Below, in pieces: positions 23,555-34,554 of a DNA stretch of 64,000 nt. The DNA comes from Populus alba (Eukaryota > Streptophyta > Magnoliopsida > Malpighiales > Salicaceae). The stretch covers positions 14,557,154-14,621,153 of the forward strand of contig NC_133299.1 of NCBI RefSeq assembly GCF_005239225.2, in the 5' to 3' direction. Both the position numbers and the translations under genes were made by a program. How positions within the stretch are numbered: position 1 is the first letter of the stretch; every line of letters starts with the position of its first letter. The notes under the pieces were generated by a model that searched no databases, had not been told where the DNA came from, and was given only the letters and a program-made list of their open reading frames with translations.

Positions 23555-26500
23555 ACTTTGTAACTTGTTGTTGCCATCTTGCATAATTAATCTCTAGGAC
23601 AGATTGTTATTTTAAGAACCTTGTTATCCTGTTCATCTTGATTTTCCAAGTGAATCAAATTAACTTTGTACACTATATGAAATCTTCATTTGTGTTTATT
23701 TTTTAGAATCCTCATTATTTACGTGAAAGGAGGTAAAATTTCCTTTCTATGAAGGGATATCAAAGCTAGCTCAGATCTAACCTAAAAAGGAAACCAAATT
23801 GGCTAAAAAAGAATCCAAATTATAGGGTTGCGAAGTTAATTTAGGTTAATTTTTTTTTCCCATCAAAATTATTTGGTTTCATTTTTTTAAAAATAATTTA
23901 TCATGATAACTGAGTTAAATTTAATCAGGTCAATTAAATTATTAGTTTATCAAGTTTGAATATTGCTATTATTTTTTTTAATTCAAATTTACAATTTGAG
24001 TCAACTCTAAATCACGATTTCTAGATCAACTTGTTGGGTCAAATCAAGTTTAATATATAAATATTACCTAGTGTATTCTAGCTCTTATCTTTGCAAGTTC
24101 AAGATGGAGTATGTAATCAATTATAAGTATATGATCCTAATGCATCAACATTTTAGAAAAATAAATATTTTTAGTTAATCTTATGTTTTGTTGTTTTTGT
24201 CTTTCTATTTTGCATCACCATGTTTTTCTAGTTCTTTTTATATATATATATTTAAAGAGAGTAGTTTTCTTATTTTATTTTTTTTTATTCAGAATTACTA
24301 TGGTTTTTTTTAAAAAAAAAAAAATTCTATATAGAAGATTGTAATAACATTTTAGCAAGTGAAACATGGATTAATAAAATTAAATATTTTAAAAGTCTCC
24401 TCATAGTTATGATGTTCTTGATCTTTGATGATTTTGACTTGTAACAAACATTATTATTCTTTGCTCTTATTTACATGAGCCCAAAGATTCCTTGTGATTT
24501 TGGTTGGAGGTCGTTAGGAATATATATTAAAGCCGAATGATTTTTAATGGTTAGTTATTGTGCATTATTGAATAATTATAGCTGAAAGATATCGCAAAAA
24601 AAAATATATTTGTGTATAAATGGATAAGAAGGTTTCTCCTTGAGAAAAAGATGTCCTGGAACTAAAACCAATGTATTGTTTTCGTCTGAATTAGTTGATG
24701 TTGGAAATCTTGGTGGTGAGATCAATAATGAAATGACTCACATAAAAATATAGTGTTAGGTATTTATGATGGTATGACCCATATAAAACTGACCCATACA
24801 AAACATTGTGTTAAAGACCAATACTGAGAATTGTAATAGTCTTGTTTTCTCTTCTATTTAAGTAGAATTCTAGGTCATGGAGAAATCATGGAAAAACTTA
24901 AAAGGACTTTCTAATAAGTCATGGGAGAATTGAACAATCTCAAATATGCTCTTATGAACACCCGAGCAATCTTGAATATGCTTAAAAATTATTTTTTATT
25001 TTTTTTTGTTCAATTATGTCTTTGATGTCAATTTCTTTTAATTCAATAAAATTGTTATTATCAACTTAATTTATCAAGTTTGTTACAAGAAGGCTCGCAC
25101 AAAAAGACATTCATGATGAAGAACAATTTTTTACTGAGATCTATACTCAAGAAGAAATTCCTTCCTGCACGAGCTGTTTTGAGAAATTTGAAGAAAGTAG
25201 TTTTTTATTTTATTTTATTTATTCAGAATTGTTAGAATTTTCTTTCTGCATGAAAGATTGTAATGGTAAGAATGAATAAAATTAAATATATTGAAGAAAC
25301 CAATCATAAGAACATGTATTTTAATTGAAATATATTGGATTGCGTTGCACAGTGCATGGTAGAGGATCAATTAACTTCTCCTAGAATTGCATCGTGCAAT
25401 GCATTAAAGAAAACTGAAAGCACGATATTTGACACAGACAGTGAATGGGAATCAAAATAGCTTCAATCATATCTAGTTAGAGTTTAGACTGCAAGCTCAT
25501 TTTGACCAATGTCCTCAACGCACAAAAAGAACCACACTCAAGACAATATAAATGAAGTACGAAGAAAGGATAATTTCTAATCAAGTGATTCTGCTTATAC
25601 ACATGTGATCTATTTCTAATCACAAAAGACTAATTGGTGCTAAAAGGTAAATTTTTGTTAGGGTGCTAAAAAATGCATGTCCCAAACCTCTACTTCGATG
25701 GTGGAATGCAGTTACTTGTGTTGATAAAAAGAAAATACAAGAGGCAGAACCACAGCAAGAAAGATTCAAGGTGATCTAGAAAGTCTAGTGATTAACATGG
25801 AACTCAGCAGGAGCACAATGAGATCAAATCCTAATTCTTTACAGAGAAGAATGCACGCTCTACTCCATAGAATATGTAGATTGGATTTGTATAATACCAT
25901 ATAGTTAATAGCAAAGGCTTCTAAAAACTTATATTAACAGGGTCAAAGATAAGCACAACCATGCCTCAAATTTGAAATCAATCTCTGATTCCTATACCGT
26001 GATTCTGTGAACATATCAAACCATCGACAGCAATGTATTACGTGATAGACCCAAGCTTTCAAAATGGTCTCGATCAAGAGTAAACAGAAACAAAAATCTC
26101 ATTATAATTTTACTGGGATCAATTCAATATCTACTACATTGAATAATTGACTAGACCATGGTTTTGACACTTCAAAGGGGGAAACACACTTGCATAAAAG
26201 TAAATTGGCACAATGGCACTAAAATAATCAGTTCTTAGCTTTAGAATCTTACAACAGTGCTCAACAGGCAGCAATGCGGTTATGTCCCCCAGATGGCAAG
26301 CAAACTAGAATGCAATCATACAGACCAACCGGGGGAAAAGATTCCAAAAGTGGAAGGTCCTAGAGCACATTGCGACTTCCCAAGGTTTGAATTTATCAAA
26401 ATGGCACAGCACTGAATCACCAAGAGAAGCTGCCCTTTTCTTTATCAGGGCCATGGTAAACTCTAGTCCATAGAAAAACAAGCTTGGATTTGTTAATAAC

Positions 26501-26832
26501 ACACTTATAGATTGAAGATAAGCATTCTAATATCCGAGGCTTACCATTTTTATTGACACGTCAAAAGCTCTCAATGACACAAAAATGAAATCAGTAAATA
26601 AAAATACTGCGATTTTGGACAAGAGATTGAATCTCAAAGGTGGACAGAAATCAAAACCTCATTAAAATTTTAAAAATGGAGTGAAAAAAGTAGTGAGACT
26701 TTCATTTGCATCTGCAATTCTTACAAGAAAAGAAAATTTGCATACAAAGGAACCACTGGAAATATAAAAAAGATTAAACTCCTAGAGCACTTTCCCTAGA
26801 CGTTACAACAAGATGAGTATGATTGTTCCCAA
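23555..26832. other. intergenic DNA
   Basis: Mostly AT-rich. Two imperfect direct repeats are visible at about 24254-24400 and 25196-25303 (shared TATTCAGAATT and GAAGATTGTAAT-type motifs). About 25440-26800 is less AT-rich and non-repetitive, but no coding exon could be supported; part may be the 3' UTR of the methyltransferase-like gene. Confidence 0.45.
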
Positions 26833-28377
26833 TCACCACCACTGATGAACAAGAACTCCTCTATCTCTAAGAGATGTAAACAGGTCCAAGCACTGCCCAT
26901 ATGTTTTCTCATACTTGGAACTCCTCTGTCCAGGACAACATCTTTGCCACCTATTATAATGACATTCAAGAAAGATTTCATCAATCAAACAAATGGCTCC
27001 CGTCTCAAACAACCTTGGTATCAAATCAAACTCAGTCCCTTCAACATCCATCTTCATCACCACAAAATCCTTCTCCGTCACCGTACTCTTCAGCCACTCT
27101 GCAAAATCAAACCCTTCAATCTCATTCACTTCTCCATTAAAACTACTAGACGACAACGATGATTTCACTGGCTGAATTCTCCCCATCCCTCGCGCTTTCT
27201 CCTTAACTTCCTTGCCCGGATCATGATTAATCTCAAACCTCAACGTCTCATTCCTCACCCATGCCGCATACGGCAACAATGTAATCCCTTTTTTCACTCT
27301 ATACTCCTCATAAAATGCCTTATCCGCCTCAATCGCATACACATCAAACGTCCTGTTCTGTTTCGGATACTGCTTCTTAAACCAGCTCCCTATACTAGAC
27401 CCATAACTCCTGGCTCCAACATCAACATACACATACCTACTCTTAAAACTAATATCCGCCATCGCCGTCAAATACTTAATATTCATTATATTCCTTTTCA
27501 AGGTAATCCACGGCTTCAATGGCTCCTCCATTATCAACGCCTCCGCATTGCGTACCAAATCCCTTTTATACCCAGGAACAGAGCACGAATTCCGTGAATT
27601 GCCATCAGAATCTTTGCTAACAATTTCACTTCCTACTTTCTTTTGCAACACAATTTCTCTAATAAGAGGCATCAATGAATCATAACCTTCAATTTCACGT
27701 GACTTTATTAATTTGCAAGAATTAAATAAATCTAGAAACGAATTAAAACTATACGTATCTTTAGCACTCACGTGAGCCACAAAAAAACCTTCGGGTTTCA
27801 ATGTCCGTTGGATTTCCGACACCGTTAAATCCAACGGTCGCTGTGCAGTCTTATCCAACCGGTCCCCACCGGAGAATATAAAGTCAAAAGTATTCTCATC
27901 GAACGGTAACCTATTCTCCTTCGACGAAATCACCAAGGGCTTTGATGCTTTTTTGTAAATTCCAATCGAGTCCAAAATACCGATTTCTTTCAAAGCTAGA
28001 ACATCATCTCCTCTCGGCGTTTCCACGCACAAAGTCTTCGAGATCGCCGACATATAACCGTCGGAGACTAGATCATGAAAGACATCAGAGTAGAAATGGA
28101 CGGCCTTGATCCAGTCTTTACTCCTGTAAAGATCCGACTGTGAGGTGCCCGCTGAGGTGGATTCCACCGCCTTGTTCGAGGTGGAGACACCGGTTCCGGT
28201 GCCGGCGATGACAAAATTGAAATTATCAGGTAAGAAACAGAAGTCTCCGAGATTGCATGATTCTCCGGTAGTTGTAACAATGTAAGCGAATCGGACGATT
28301 ATGATTAAGACGCCGAATAACAACACCTTCACTAGAATGTTTCTCAAGAAGGTTGGCTTCCCTCCGGTTGGCTCCAT
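26833..28377 (-). CDS. type II membrane methyltransferase-like protein (DUF7870/FkbM-type)
   Basis: A single exon from ATG 28377 to the stop at 26833 gives 514 aa. The frame stays open for another 450 bp upstream without looking like protein, so I chose this ATG at the family-like MEPTGGKP start. Residues ~14-36 are one hydrophobic anchor after a basic N-terminus, suggesting a Golgi-type type II topology. A first methyltransferase-like segment carries ENRLPFDENTFDFIFSGGD and TLKPEGFFVAHV. The C-terminal half is FkbM-like: YVDVGARSYGSSIGSWF (SAM loop), VYAIEAD (acidic ribose-binding residue) and VVMKMDVEGTEFDLIPRL, ending GVLVHQWW. The two halves resemble a tandem methyltransferase-like arrangement. 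Its substrate is unknown. It corresponds to At5g01710, remembered as next to FBL3 in Arabidopsis. The leader contains upstream ORFs, listed separately. Confidence 0.88.
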   Translation of the reverse strand: MEPTGGKPTFLRNILVKVLLFGVLIIIVRFAYIVTTTGESCNLGDFCFLPDNFNFVIAGTGTGVSTSNKAVESTSAGTSQSDLYRSKDWIKAVHFYSDVFHDLVSDGYMSAISKTLCVETPRGDDVLALKEIGILDSIGIYKKASKPLVISSKENRLPFDENTFDFIFSGGDRLDKTAQRPLDLTVSEIQRTLKPEGFFVAHVSAKDTYSFNSFLDLFNSCKLIKSREIEGYDSLMPLIREIVLQKKVGSEIVSKDSDGNSRNSCSVPGYKRDLVRNAEALIMEEPLKPWITLKRNIMNIKYLTAMADISFKSRYVYVDVGARSYGSSIGSWFKKQYPKQNRTFDVYAIEADKAFYEEYRVKKGITLLPYAAWVRNETLRFEINHDPGKEVKEKARGMGRIQPVKSSLSSSSFNGEVNEIEGFDFAEWLKSTVTEKDFVVMKMDVEGTEFDLIPRLFETGAICLIDEIFLECHYNRWQRCCPGQRSSKYEKTYGQCLDLFTSLRDRGVLVHQWW

Positions 28378-28457
28378 GATGATTACTAAAAACTTAAGGA
28401 AAAAAATAAAAGAAAAAAAAAATCTGAAAGGGAGTGAGTGGTTTTTCTTTTCTGTTT

Positions 28458-28684
28458 TTAGCGAGAGCAGAAGCGAGCGGAGGTGTGGTTGGCGCCAATT
28501 AGGGTTTTTCTTGGAGAGATAGAGGTAGAGATTAGGAAATAAGGTGAAAAATGAGGTGTAAAACGGGAAGACATTTTCAGATTTCTGAGAGGATTTGATT
28601 CTGTTAAGCCATGGAGCTTGGAGAGAGGGTTTGGATTTTGGGGAAGGAGATGGAAGCGGAGGGACGCGGTGTGGTGACCGGCAT
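28458..28684 (-). promoter_or_regulatory. upstream ORFs in the leader of the methyltransferase-like gene
   Basis: Before ATG 28377 the leader has at least three ATG frames. One of 26 codons runs 28684-28604 (MPVTTPRPSASIS..., ending SPSSMA). A minimal ATG-GCT-TAA starts at 28612 inside it. One of 38 codons runs 28574-28458 (MSSRFTPHFSPYF...). A third frame across 28712-28590 without an ATG reads AGHHTASLRFHLLPQNPNPL. The C/T-rich composition is typical of a leader. Arabidopsis relatives of this gene family are, from memory, annotated with conserved peptide uORFs (CPuORF46-48), so peptide-dependent translational control is plausible. Which frame is conserved cannot be told from one genome. Confidence 0.45.
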
Positions 28685-28830
28685 AGCCGGTAAAAATAAA
28701 TAATACGCGCACTGTAAGCGGTTAGAGTTCCGTGGAAAGTAAGGTGGTGATTGGATTTCATTTGACATTGGATTTTGCTGCAATATCGATATTGCCACTG
28801 CGTGGAGCCTAAATGCTTGATGGTCACATG

Positions 28831-29010
28831 TCTGTTTGGATTAGTACCATGAACTGCGGTTAAATCGGTTTTTTATTAAATTTTTTATTTTAAATTAATT
28901 TTTTTTAATTTTTTTAATATATAGTATTAAAAATAATTTTTAAAAATTTTTTAAAAAATATTATTTTAATATATTTTAAAAAACAGCTCACAAACTCTAA
29001 ACAGAACCCT
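28831..29010. mobile_element. MITE-like element, copy 4
   Basis: The left end TCTGTTTGGATTAG and right end CTCTAAACAGAACCCT are imperfect inverted repeats around an AT-rich core containing CAATATATA/TATTAAAA motifs like the other copies. It lies just upstream of the methyltransferase-like gene. Confidence 0.4.
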
Positions 29011-30009
29011 AAAAACTGTGATGATTGATGAACAACGACTTCTTTTCTTCCTGTGTTTATGCTGAGTTAGTTGTGATTTAATTAATCTAATTATTACAAA
29101 CGGAAGTTAATCACTTACTTAATTATTTAAAGTCGAATGTCGTTACCCGGTCTTGGTGAGCCTTCAGGTCTCATTTATTCTTTTCTTTTCTTTCTCTTTT
29201 TTCTGTTTTTTCTTTGAAATTTATGCCACTTCATTTTCATTGTATTTTTAAAAATGTTGCCTTTTTCACTTATAATTTTCACCGAATTATGTTATTTTTC
29301 AAAAAAGGATTTATTTGCTATTTTTTTAAAAATGTGTTAATTTTAAAAAGAATCTCTTTTTGGTCAGGCTAACCTAACACCACTCTGTTTCTAATCCTTT
29401 CCTATTTTCATTTTCTCTCGCCAATTATTTTCCAACTACTATAGCTGAGGTATTCAATTGGGAAGATGTTCAGCACCCTTTGCTATCGGCTGTCAGATAA
29501 ATTAGAGATTGATTTTTAAAATATTTTTTATTTTTAAATTTTTAAAATAATATTTTTTATTTTAAATTTTTTTATATCAAAATAGTATAAAAAATACAGA
29601 AAACAATTAATTTGAAGCTAAGAAGAATTCAAGATTTTTTAAAAACACAGTTAAATCACAATATTAAACAAGCCCTAAACTAAATAGGTGGTTCGCACTA
29701 CATCTTAGGTCGCGTCAATTTTTAACTCGTAAAAAAATAATGTCCAAATGATGATAACTAGAGTAAATTTGGGTTAACTTGACTAACATTTGATATGTGA
29801 TATGAGATTGAGATAATCTACAGTAAGAAAGTGAAAAAAATTACAAAGTTCAAATCTCAAAAATCTAATATATGAAACAAAAAAACAATTAAAAAAATAA
29901 TATCAAAGAAAAAACCCAAGTTAACAAGAGTCCATTTGAATAATTTGTCCATCTATGATGTGAGATTAAGATATAAATATTAGATTGTTAGTAAAATGAC
30001 CTGGAAAAG
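29011..30009. other. AT-rich repeat-derived spacer
   Basis: No gene is supported. A further decayed MITE-like block lies at about 29480-29680, and 'gttaac' repeat DNA at about 29690-29990. Confidence 0.5.
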
Positions 30010-30440
30010 AAGACCAAAGTAAAATAAAAAATGCTAGAATAAAAACATAAAACAAAATAAATAGTAATCAAAACAATAAAAATCAAATTTGGTATAAAAA
30101 GTAAATGAAAGAAAATAATTATAGTCTAAATTGAAATTTTAAAAAAATAGCAATCAAAACAATGAAAACTAAAATTGAATAAAAAACTAAACGAAATAAG
30201 ATGTTAAGGGATAAAAGTAAGAAAATCAAGAAAATAACAATCAAAAGAATGATGACAAAATTTGTATAAAAATTAAATGAAATAAAATGACGAGGGATAA
30301 AATTGAAAAACAAATAAATCAAGAAAAATGATAAAACACAAAAAAAGAGCAATCAAAAGAATAAAAACTAAATTTGATCAAAATTAAATGAAATAAAATG
30401 TCCATGTATAAAATTAAAAACAAATTTAAACTTTAGATAA
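30010..30440. repeat. minisatellite, four diverged copies of ~85-110 bp
   Basis: The anchor (A/G)CAATCAAAA(C/G)AAT recurs at about 30067, 30151, 30238 and 30349. Each is followed by AAA-CTAAATTT-like and AAATGAAATAAAATG-like text. The resulting open frame on the minus strand is a by-product. Confidence 0.65.
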
Positions 30441-32421
30441 CATTAAAAGCAAAATAATATAGTAAACAAAATAATGAGAGTTAAATTGATAGAAACACAA
30501 CTAGAGGACACAATAGATTTTTGGAAGGACTAATGTGAATTTCTAGATTAGAAAAAAGAAAAAAAAGAAAGAGAGAGAAAGATTTTTACTTGAGCTCACC
30601 AACATCTTTTTCGTAAGTATGTGCCCCGCCAATACAAAAAGAAACAATGTGCTGCTCCCAACATTGTTGTGGATAACTGATTTTAGCAATCTAATCGCTT
30701 TACATGCATTGTCCAAAAAGCACAAGTTGTATATATGTGAACATTTTTTTTATATAATATTTTTTTTAATTATCGAAGAGCCCATAAGTCAGCCTAAAAG
30801 TTCAAAAAAAAAAAAATAATGAAAAGATTAAAATGCCCCGGAAACCAACCTTATATTTTTCTTTATTATTATTATTATCTTAAAGGCAATTCTATCACTT
30901 CAGTATTTAAAAAATAAAAAGACAAAAAACCCACATGTGCAATTTTTTTCTTTTAAGGATATCATTGTAATTTTACTATACAAATAATATTGAAAAGACA
31001 AAATAATGCTAGACAAAAGTTATATATTTTTTTTATTTTTAAAAGCAATAGAGTTATTTTTATATGCTAAAAAACATGTATGAATCAATTTATCCCCAAT
31101 TATATTTGTATTATCCAATGAACCCCTAAAAGAGATAATTTTACACCCAATTACAAGCTTTATTAATTTATTTTTTAAAAAAAAAATAAAAAAAATCATT
31201 TTATTGGTCTAATGTCTAATGAAACGATGTTATATCTCATCGGGTTACAATATCTTGCTGATGCATTTTTGTTTTTGCACAAATGTCAAATACACAGACC
31301 ATTATTTTAAAATGAGATCTACTTGTAGAGTACTAATCCCTTAATTTATGTACAATTTTATAATTTTTATTTTATTTTATTTTACTTTCTTAATGTTTTT
31401 ATATTAATATGGATGAAAGGTATATAGTTGTGACATTAAATGACCCTCTTTATTTCAAGATAGAAAAGATAGAGAGAAATATATTTTTTTATATTTTTAA
31501 TTTTAAAATAAAATAAAGAATTTATTCTAAAATAATTATGGAAACAGATTTATTTTATATCTTTATTTTTATATTCTCAACTAAATATATTTTAATATCT
31601 TTCATTCTATAATTGTTATTTCTATTCGCGATAGTAACCAAATATAATACAAGGGATTCTTTGTATTTGGTTGGCTCACTGATAAAGGGTTGAGGATTTT
31701 CTTTTCTTTTTATTTTTATTTTTCTATCCTTAGTGAATACTCTCGACCTCTTAAAGCCAAAGCTCTACGATTTTTTTAAAATGTAACACCACAAGCAATT
31801 AATAATCAATTAAGTCATGTGACATATCTTATTTTAATAATTAATTAAGTCATGTTTTGCTTGAAAAAACATTAAATTAATTTTTTAAAGTTTTTTTGAT
31901 TATTTTAATGTATTAATAAAAAAATAGTTTAATATCTTTTAAATGAAAAATATTCAATATCAAACATCCTTGTAATAAGTAATAAGTTAACATGTTATAT
32001 CAAAATATATAATAACGTTGTAAATAATAGATAAATTCATCAATTATTACATAAGTTGAACATAAAAGTTGTGTTTAATTAATATTTTTTGATAAAAAAA
32101 GATATACACAAAAAATATAAAAAGATATTTGATTAATATATATAATAATAATAATAGAGATAATTTTGAAAAGATTTTTTTTTCTTAAACGGCATGTACT
32201 TTGTCTTAACAACCGTGTCTTTTCTATTCTGTTATGAAACAATAATCAAAAGTTACATAAAACTAGTACTTTACATTCACAAATTAGTATTATAGTTATT
32301 ACTAGCCAATAATTAAATTAAGGTGCATTAAATCTCTCAAAGAAAAAAATAATAATAATAATAATAATAGGTTGCATTAATATAAAGTGGGGCCACTATA
32401 ATGTAATATAATATAATATAA
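30441..32421. other. AT-rich intergenic DNA
   Basis: No gene is seen. Simple A/T runs and decayed repeats dominate, with an (AAT)n run near 32347-32369. Confidence 0.5.
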
Positions 32422-32682
32422 TTAGCCGTTCCGAGAAATACCGGTAGCACCATCGGTAACGACGGCAAGTTTTACCGGATCAGGCTGTAAACCCACGAGC
32501 TCATCATCCTCAGCCAATAAAGAAACGTCTGCTTCATTTGCTGGGCGACCAAAAGCTGCACTAGCCGTTATTGTCCTTTCCCCTTTTGGACAAAATAACA
32601 CAGCGAAATAAAATGTCAAAGAAGTACCGTTATTAGGTGACTTCTCGTGACGGAAAATATTGGCATCGGCTGTCGCTGTCAA
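32422..32682 (-). other. GC-richer island with an 86-codon open frame, function unknown
   Basis: This ~260-bp block stands out from its very AT-rich surroundings. The minus-strand frame (SLTFYFAVLFCPKGERTITA, then ADVSLLAEDDELVGLQPDPV) is fully open, but it has no ATG at its start and no motif I recognise. It may be a fragment of a gene or of a repeat. Plus-strand frames are partly open too. Confidence 0.3.
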
Positions 32683-32696
32683 AAATAAAGGTATCT

Positions 32697-33480
32697 TTTA
32701 GATTTATAATTATATTTAATTTAAATTTATAATATTTCATAAATTATAAATTTATTTCATTTAATATTTTTTAACAGCCGAACATGTCGTATTAAATTAA
32801 ATTTTTTATGAATATTATATATACCTATAGGTTAAGCATATATTGCTAGTTTTCATAGGCACATGTTTAGAAATAAAATTATATTATTAGGTATATAAGT
32901 TCAGGAACACTCTCAATGTTAGATCTATTTTTTATATATTAAGAGTTTGTATCATGTTAGTAATTAAATTAAATATATATTTTTTTAATTTTCTCTCCTT
33001 TTTTCTTTACATTATCTTTAACTATCACTAATTACTCAAATAGCAACATAAACTTTTTGAATGTGCGGGTGCTAGTTAATCTAATTGTTAACACCTTTTG
33101 ATGTCTTCGAACACTTTTATAACACCAATAAAAAAATGGAATGTAAAAAAGAAAAGGCTCTAAAGCTTAAGTCACCTATTATCACTAGGAATGTTCGTGA
33201 GTTTTGTTGAGTTTGATCTTATAATTATATTCAATTAAATTTATGATATTTTATAAATTATAAATATGACTTATTTAATTTTTTTTGAACCCGAAGTAGA
33301 TATAATATATTAAATTTGATAATTTTTTTGTGGATATTATATATATCTATGGATTAAGCTTATACTGCTAATTTTAATGGTTTGTGTTTAGAGACAAACG
33401 TACAAAATGGACTATAAATATCTTTGTCATCCCTTAATGTTAGGTCTAATTTTTATACTTTACACTTACCATTAAATTTT
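32697..33480. repeat. pair of ~270-300-bp imperfect direct repeats
   Basis: 32697-32990 and 33212-33480 share an ordered series of motifs: TTATAATTATATT, CATAAATTATAAAT, a TATTAAATT run, ATATTATATATA.CTAT.G.TTAAGC.TAT..TGCTA, GTTTAGA.A.AAA and AATGTTAG.TCTA. They are separated by ~220 bp. They may be LTRs of a decayed element or a tandem duplication; no primer site was found. Confidence 0.6.
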
Positions 33481-33843
33481 AATTACCCACTCCCCCTAAA
33501 AATACAAGATATTTTTTGTTATGTTAAAGAAATATATAAGAAGCCCACTAACAAGAACTTTGGGGTTGAAATATTTATAAATAAAATAAAAATAAATGTT
33601 GAATCCATGAATTATCAAATATAAAGAAAAAAAAAAGTATAAGGTATTCAGGTCGAGTTGGGTTGATTAAGTTTTAAAAATCATGACCCACTACTTGACC
33701 TATGATATTTATTTATTATGTTTTTTAACTCATTATTGTTTATAATATCTATGTTATTTGACTTTGATGAATTGGATCGAGTCAAATAACATAAATATTA
33801 CATACGAGCTGATGTTTTTAAACAACCCTATTTACCACTTTCT

Positions 33844-34554
33844 AATCATAGTTATTAAACCCAAACCAACGAGGTTGATCGACTTGGGACCTGGTCGACT
33901 TGATAGCTGAACTAGTCTGAATAAGGCAAAAGACCGGTATAAGCAAAAACTGGTAAAACTTGGTTGATCCCTTGATTCAGGCGACTCAATAAAACCTAAT
34001 TGAGACCTTTTTTTTTTCAATGTGTTTTTTTCTCCTAGCCAAAAACCATTTTTATAGAATATATTTATAGTCGGTTACTAACCCTTTTCAAAGTTTACTA
34101 TATAAATACTAAAAAAATATTTTATTTTTTCAATATAAGATTTAAAACCCTTTAGTATATATACTTTATGTTCACAAGAAAAAAATTATTTTTTCAATGT
34201 GAAATTTAAAACCCTTTTAGTATATATATTTTATATTCACAAAAAAATTATATTTTTTTCAATGTGGGATAAAAAATTTTTTTTGTTTGAATACTTCAAC
34301 TTAAAAAGAATAATATACTAACATAGTATCTTTTCAATATAGATAAAAAAATTTTTTTTTTTAAAATTTTATTATTTATAACATTTATAGCCTATATTCA
34401 CATGTATTATTTTTTAATTTTTTCATATGAAATATTAAAATTTCAAATATTTTTTTTTAAAAATTTTTTCCGGATTGATTTGAGTCAATCCATGTAACTT
34501 AAAACCCAATTTTTTAATTAAGTCAACCCTGAATCGGATATGATAACTATGATT
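33844..34554. mobile_element. 711-bp non-autonomous TIR element with internal tandem repeats
   Basis: The left end AATCATAGTTATTAAACCC and the right end, read in reverse as AATCATAGTTATCATATCC, are terminal inverted repeats. Inside, a 64-75 bp unit containing TTTTTCAAT(A/G)T is repeated about four times (anchors at 34131, 34195, 34260, 34335). There is no transposase frame. The superfamily is uncertain because no clear target duplication is visible. Confidence 0.6.

Noticed and set aside
27223..27597. 124-codon plus-strand frame inside the methyltransferase-like gene
   Set aside because: Antisense shadow; the minus-strand protein carries the recognisable motifs.
28378..28827. In-frame N-terminal extension of the methyltransferase-like protein by up to 150 residues
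   Set aside because: The extension is C/T-rich leader sequence with low-complexity translation; the family-like start is the ATG at 28377.
30119..30352. Hydrophobic 77-codon minus-strand frame resembling a membrane protein
   Set aside because: It arises from the AT-rich minisatellite; leucine/isoleucine/phenylalanine runs are what such DNA encodes by chance.
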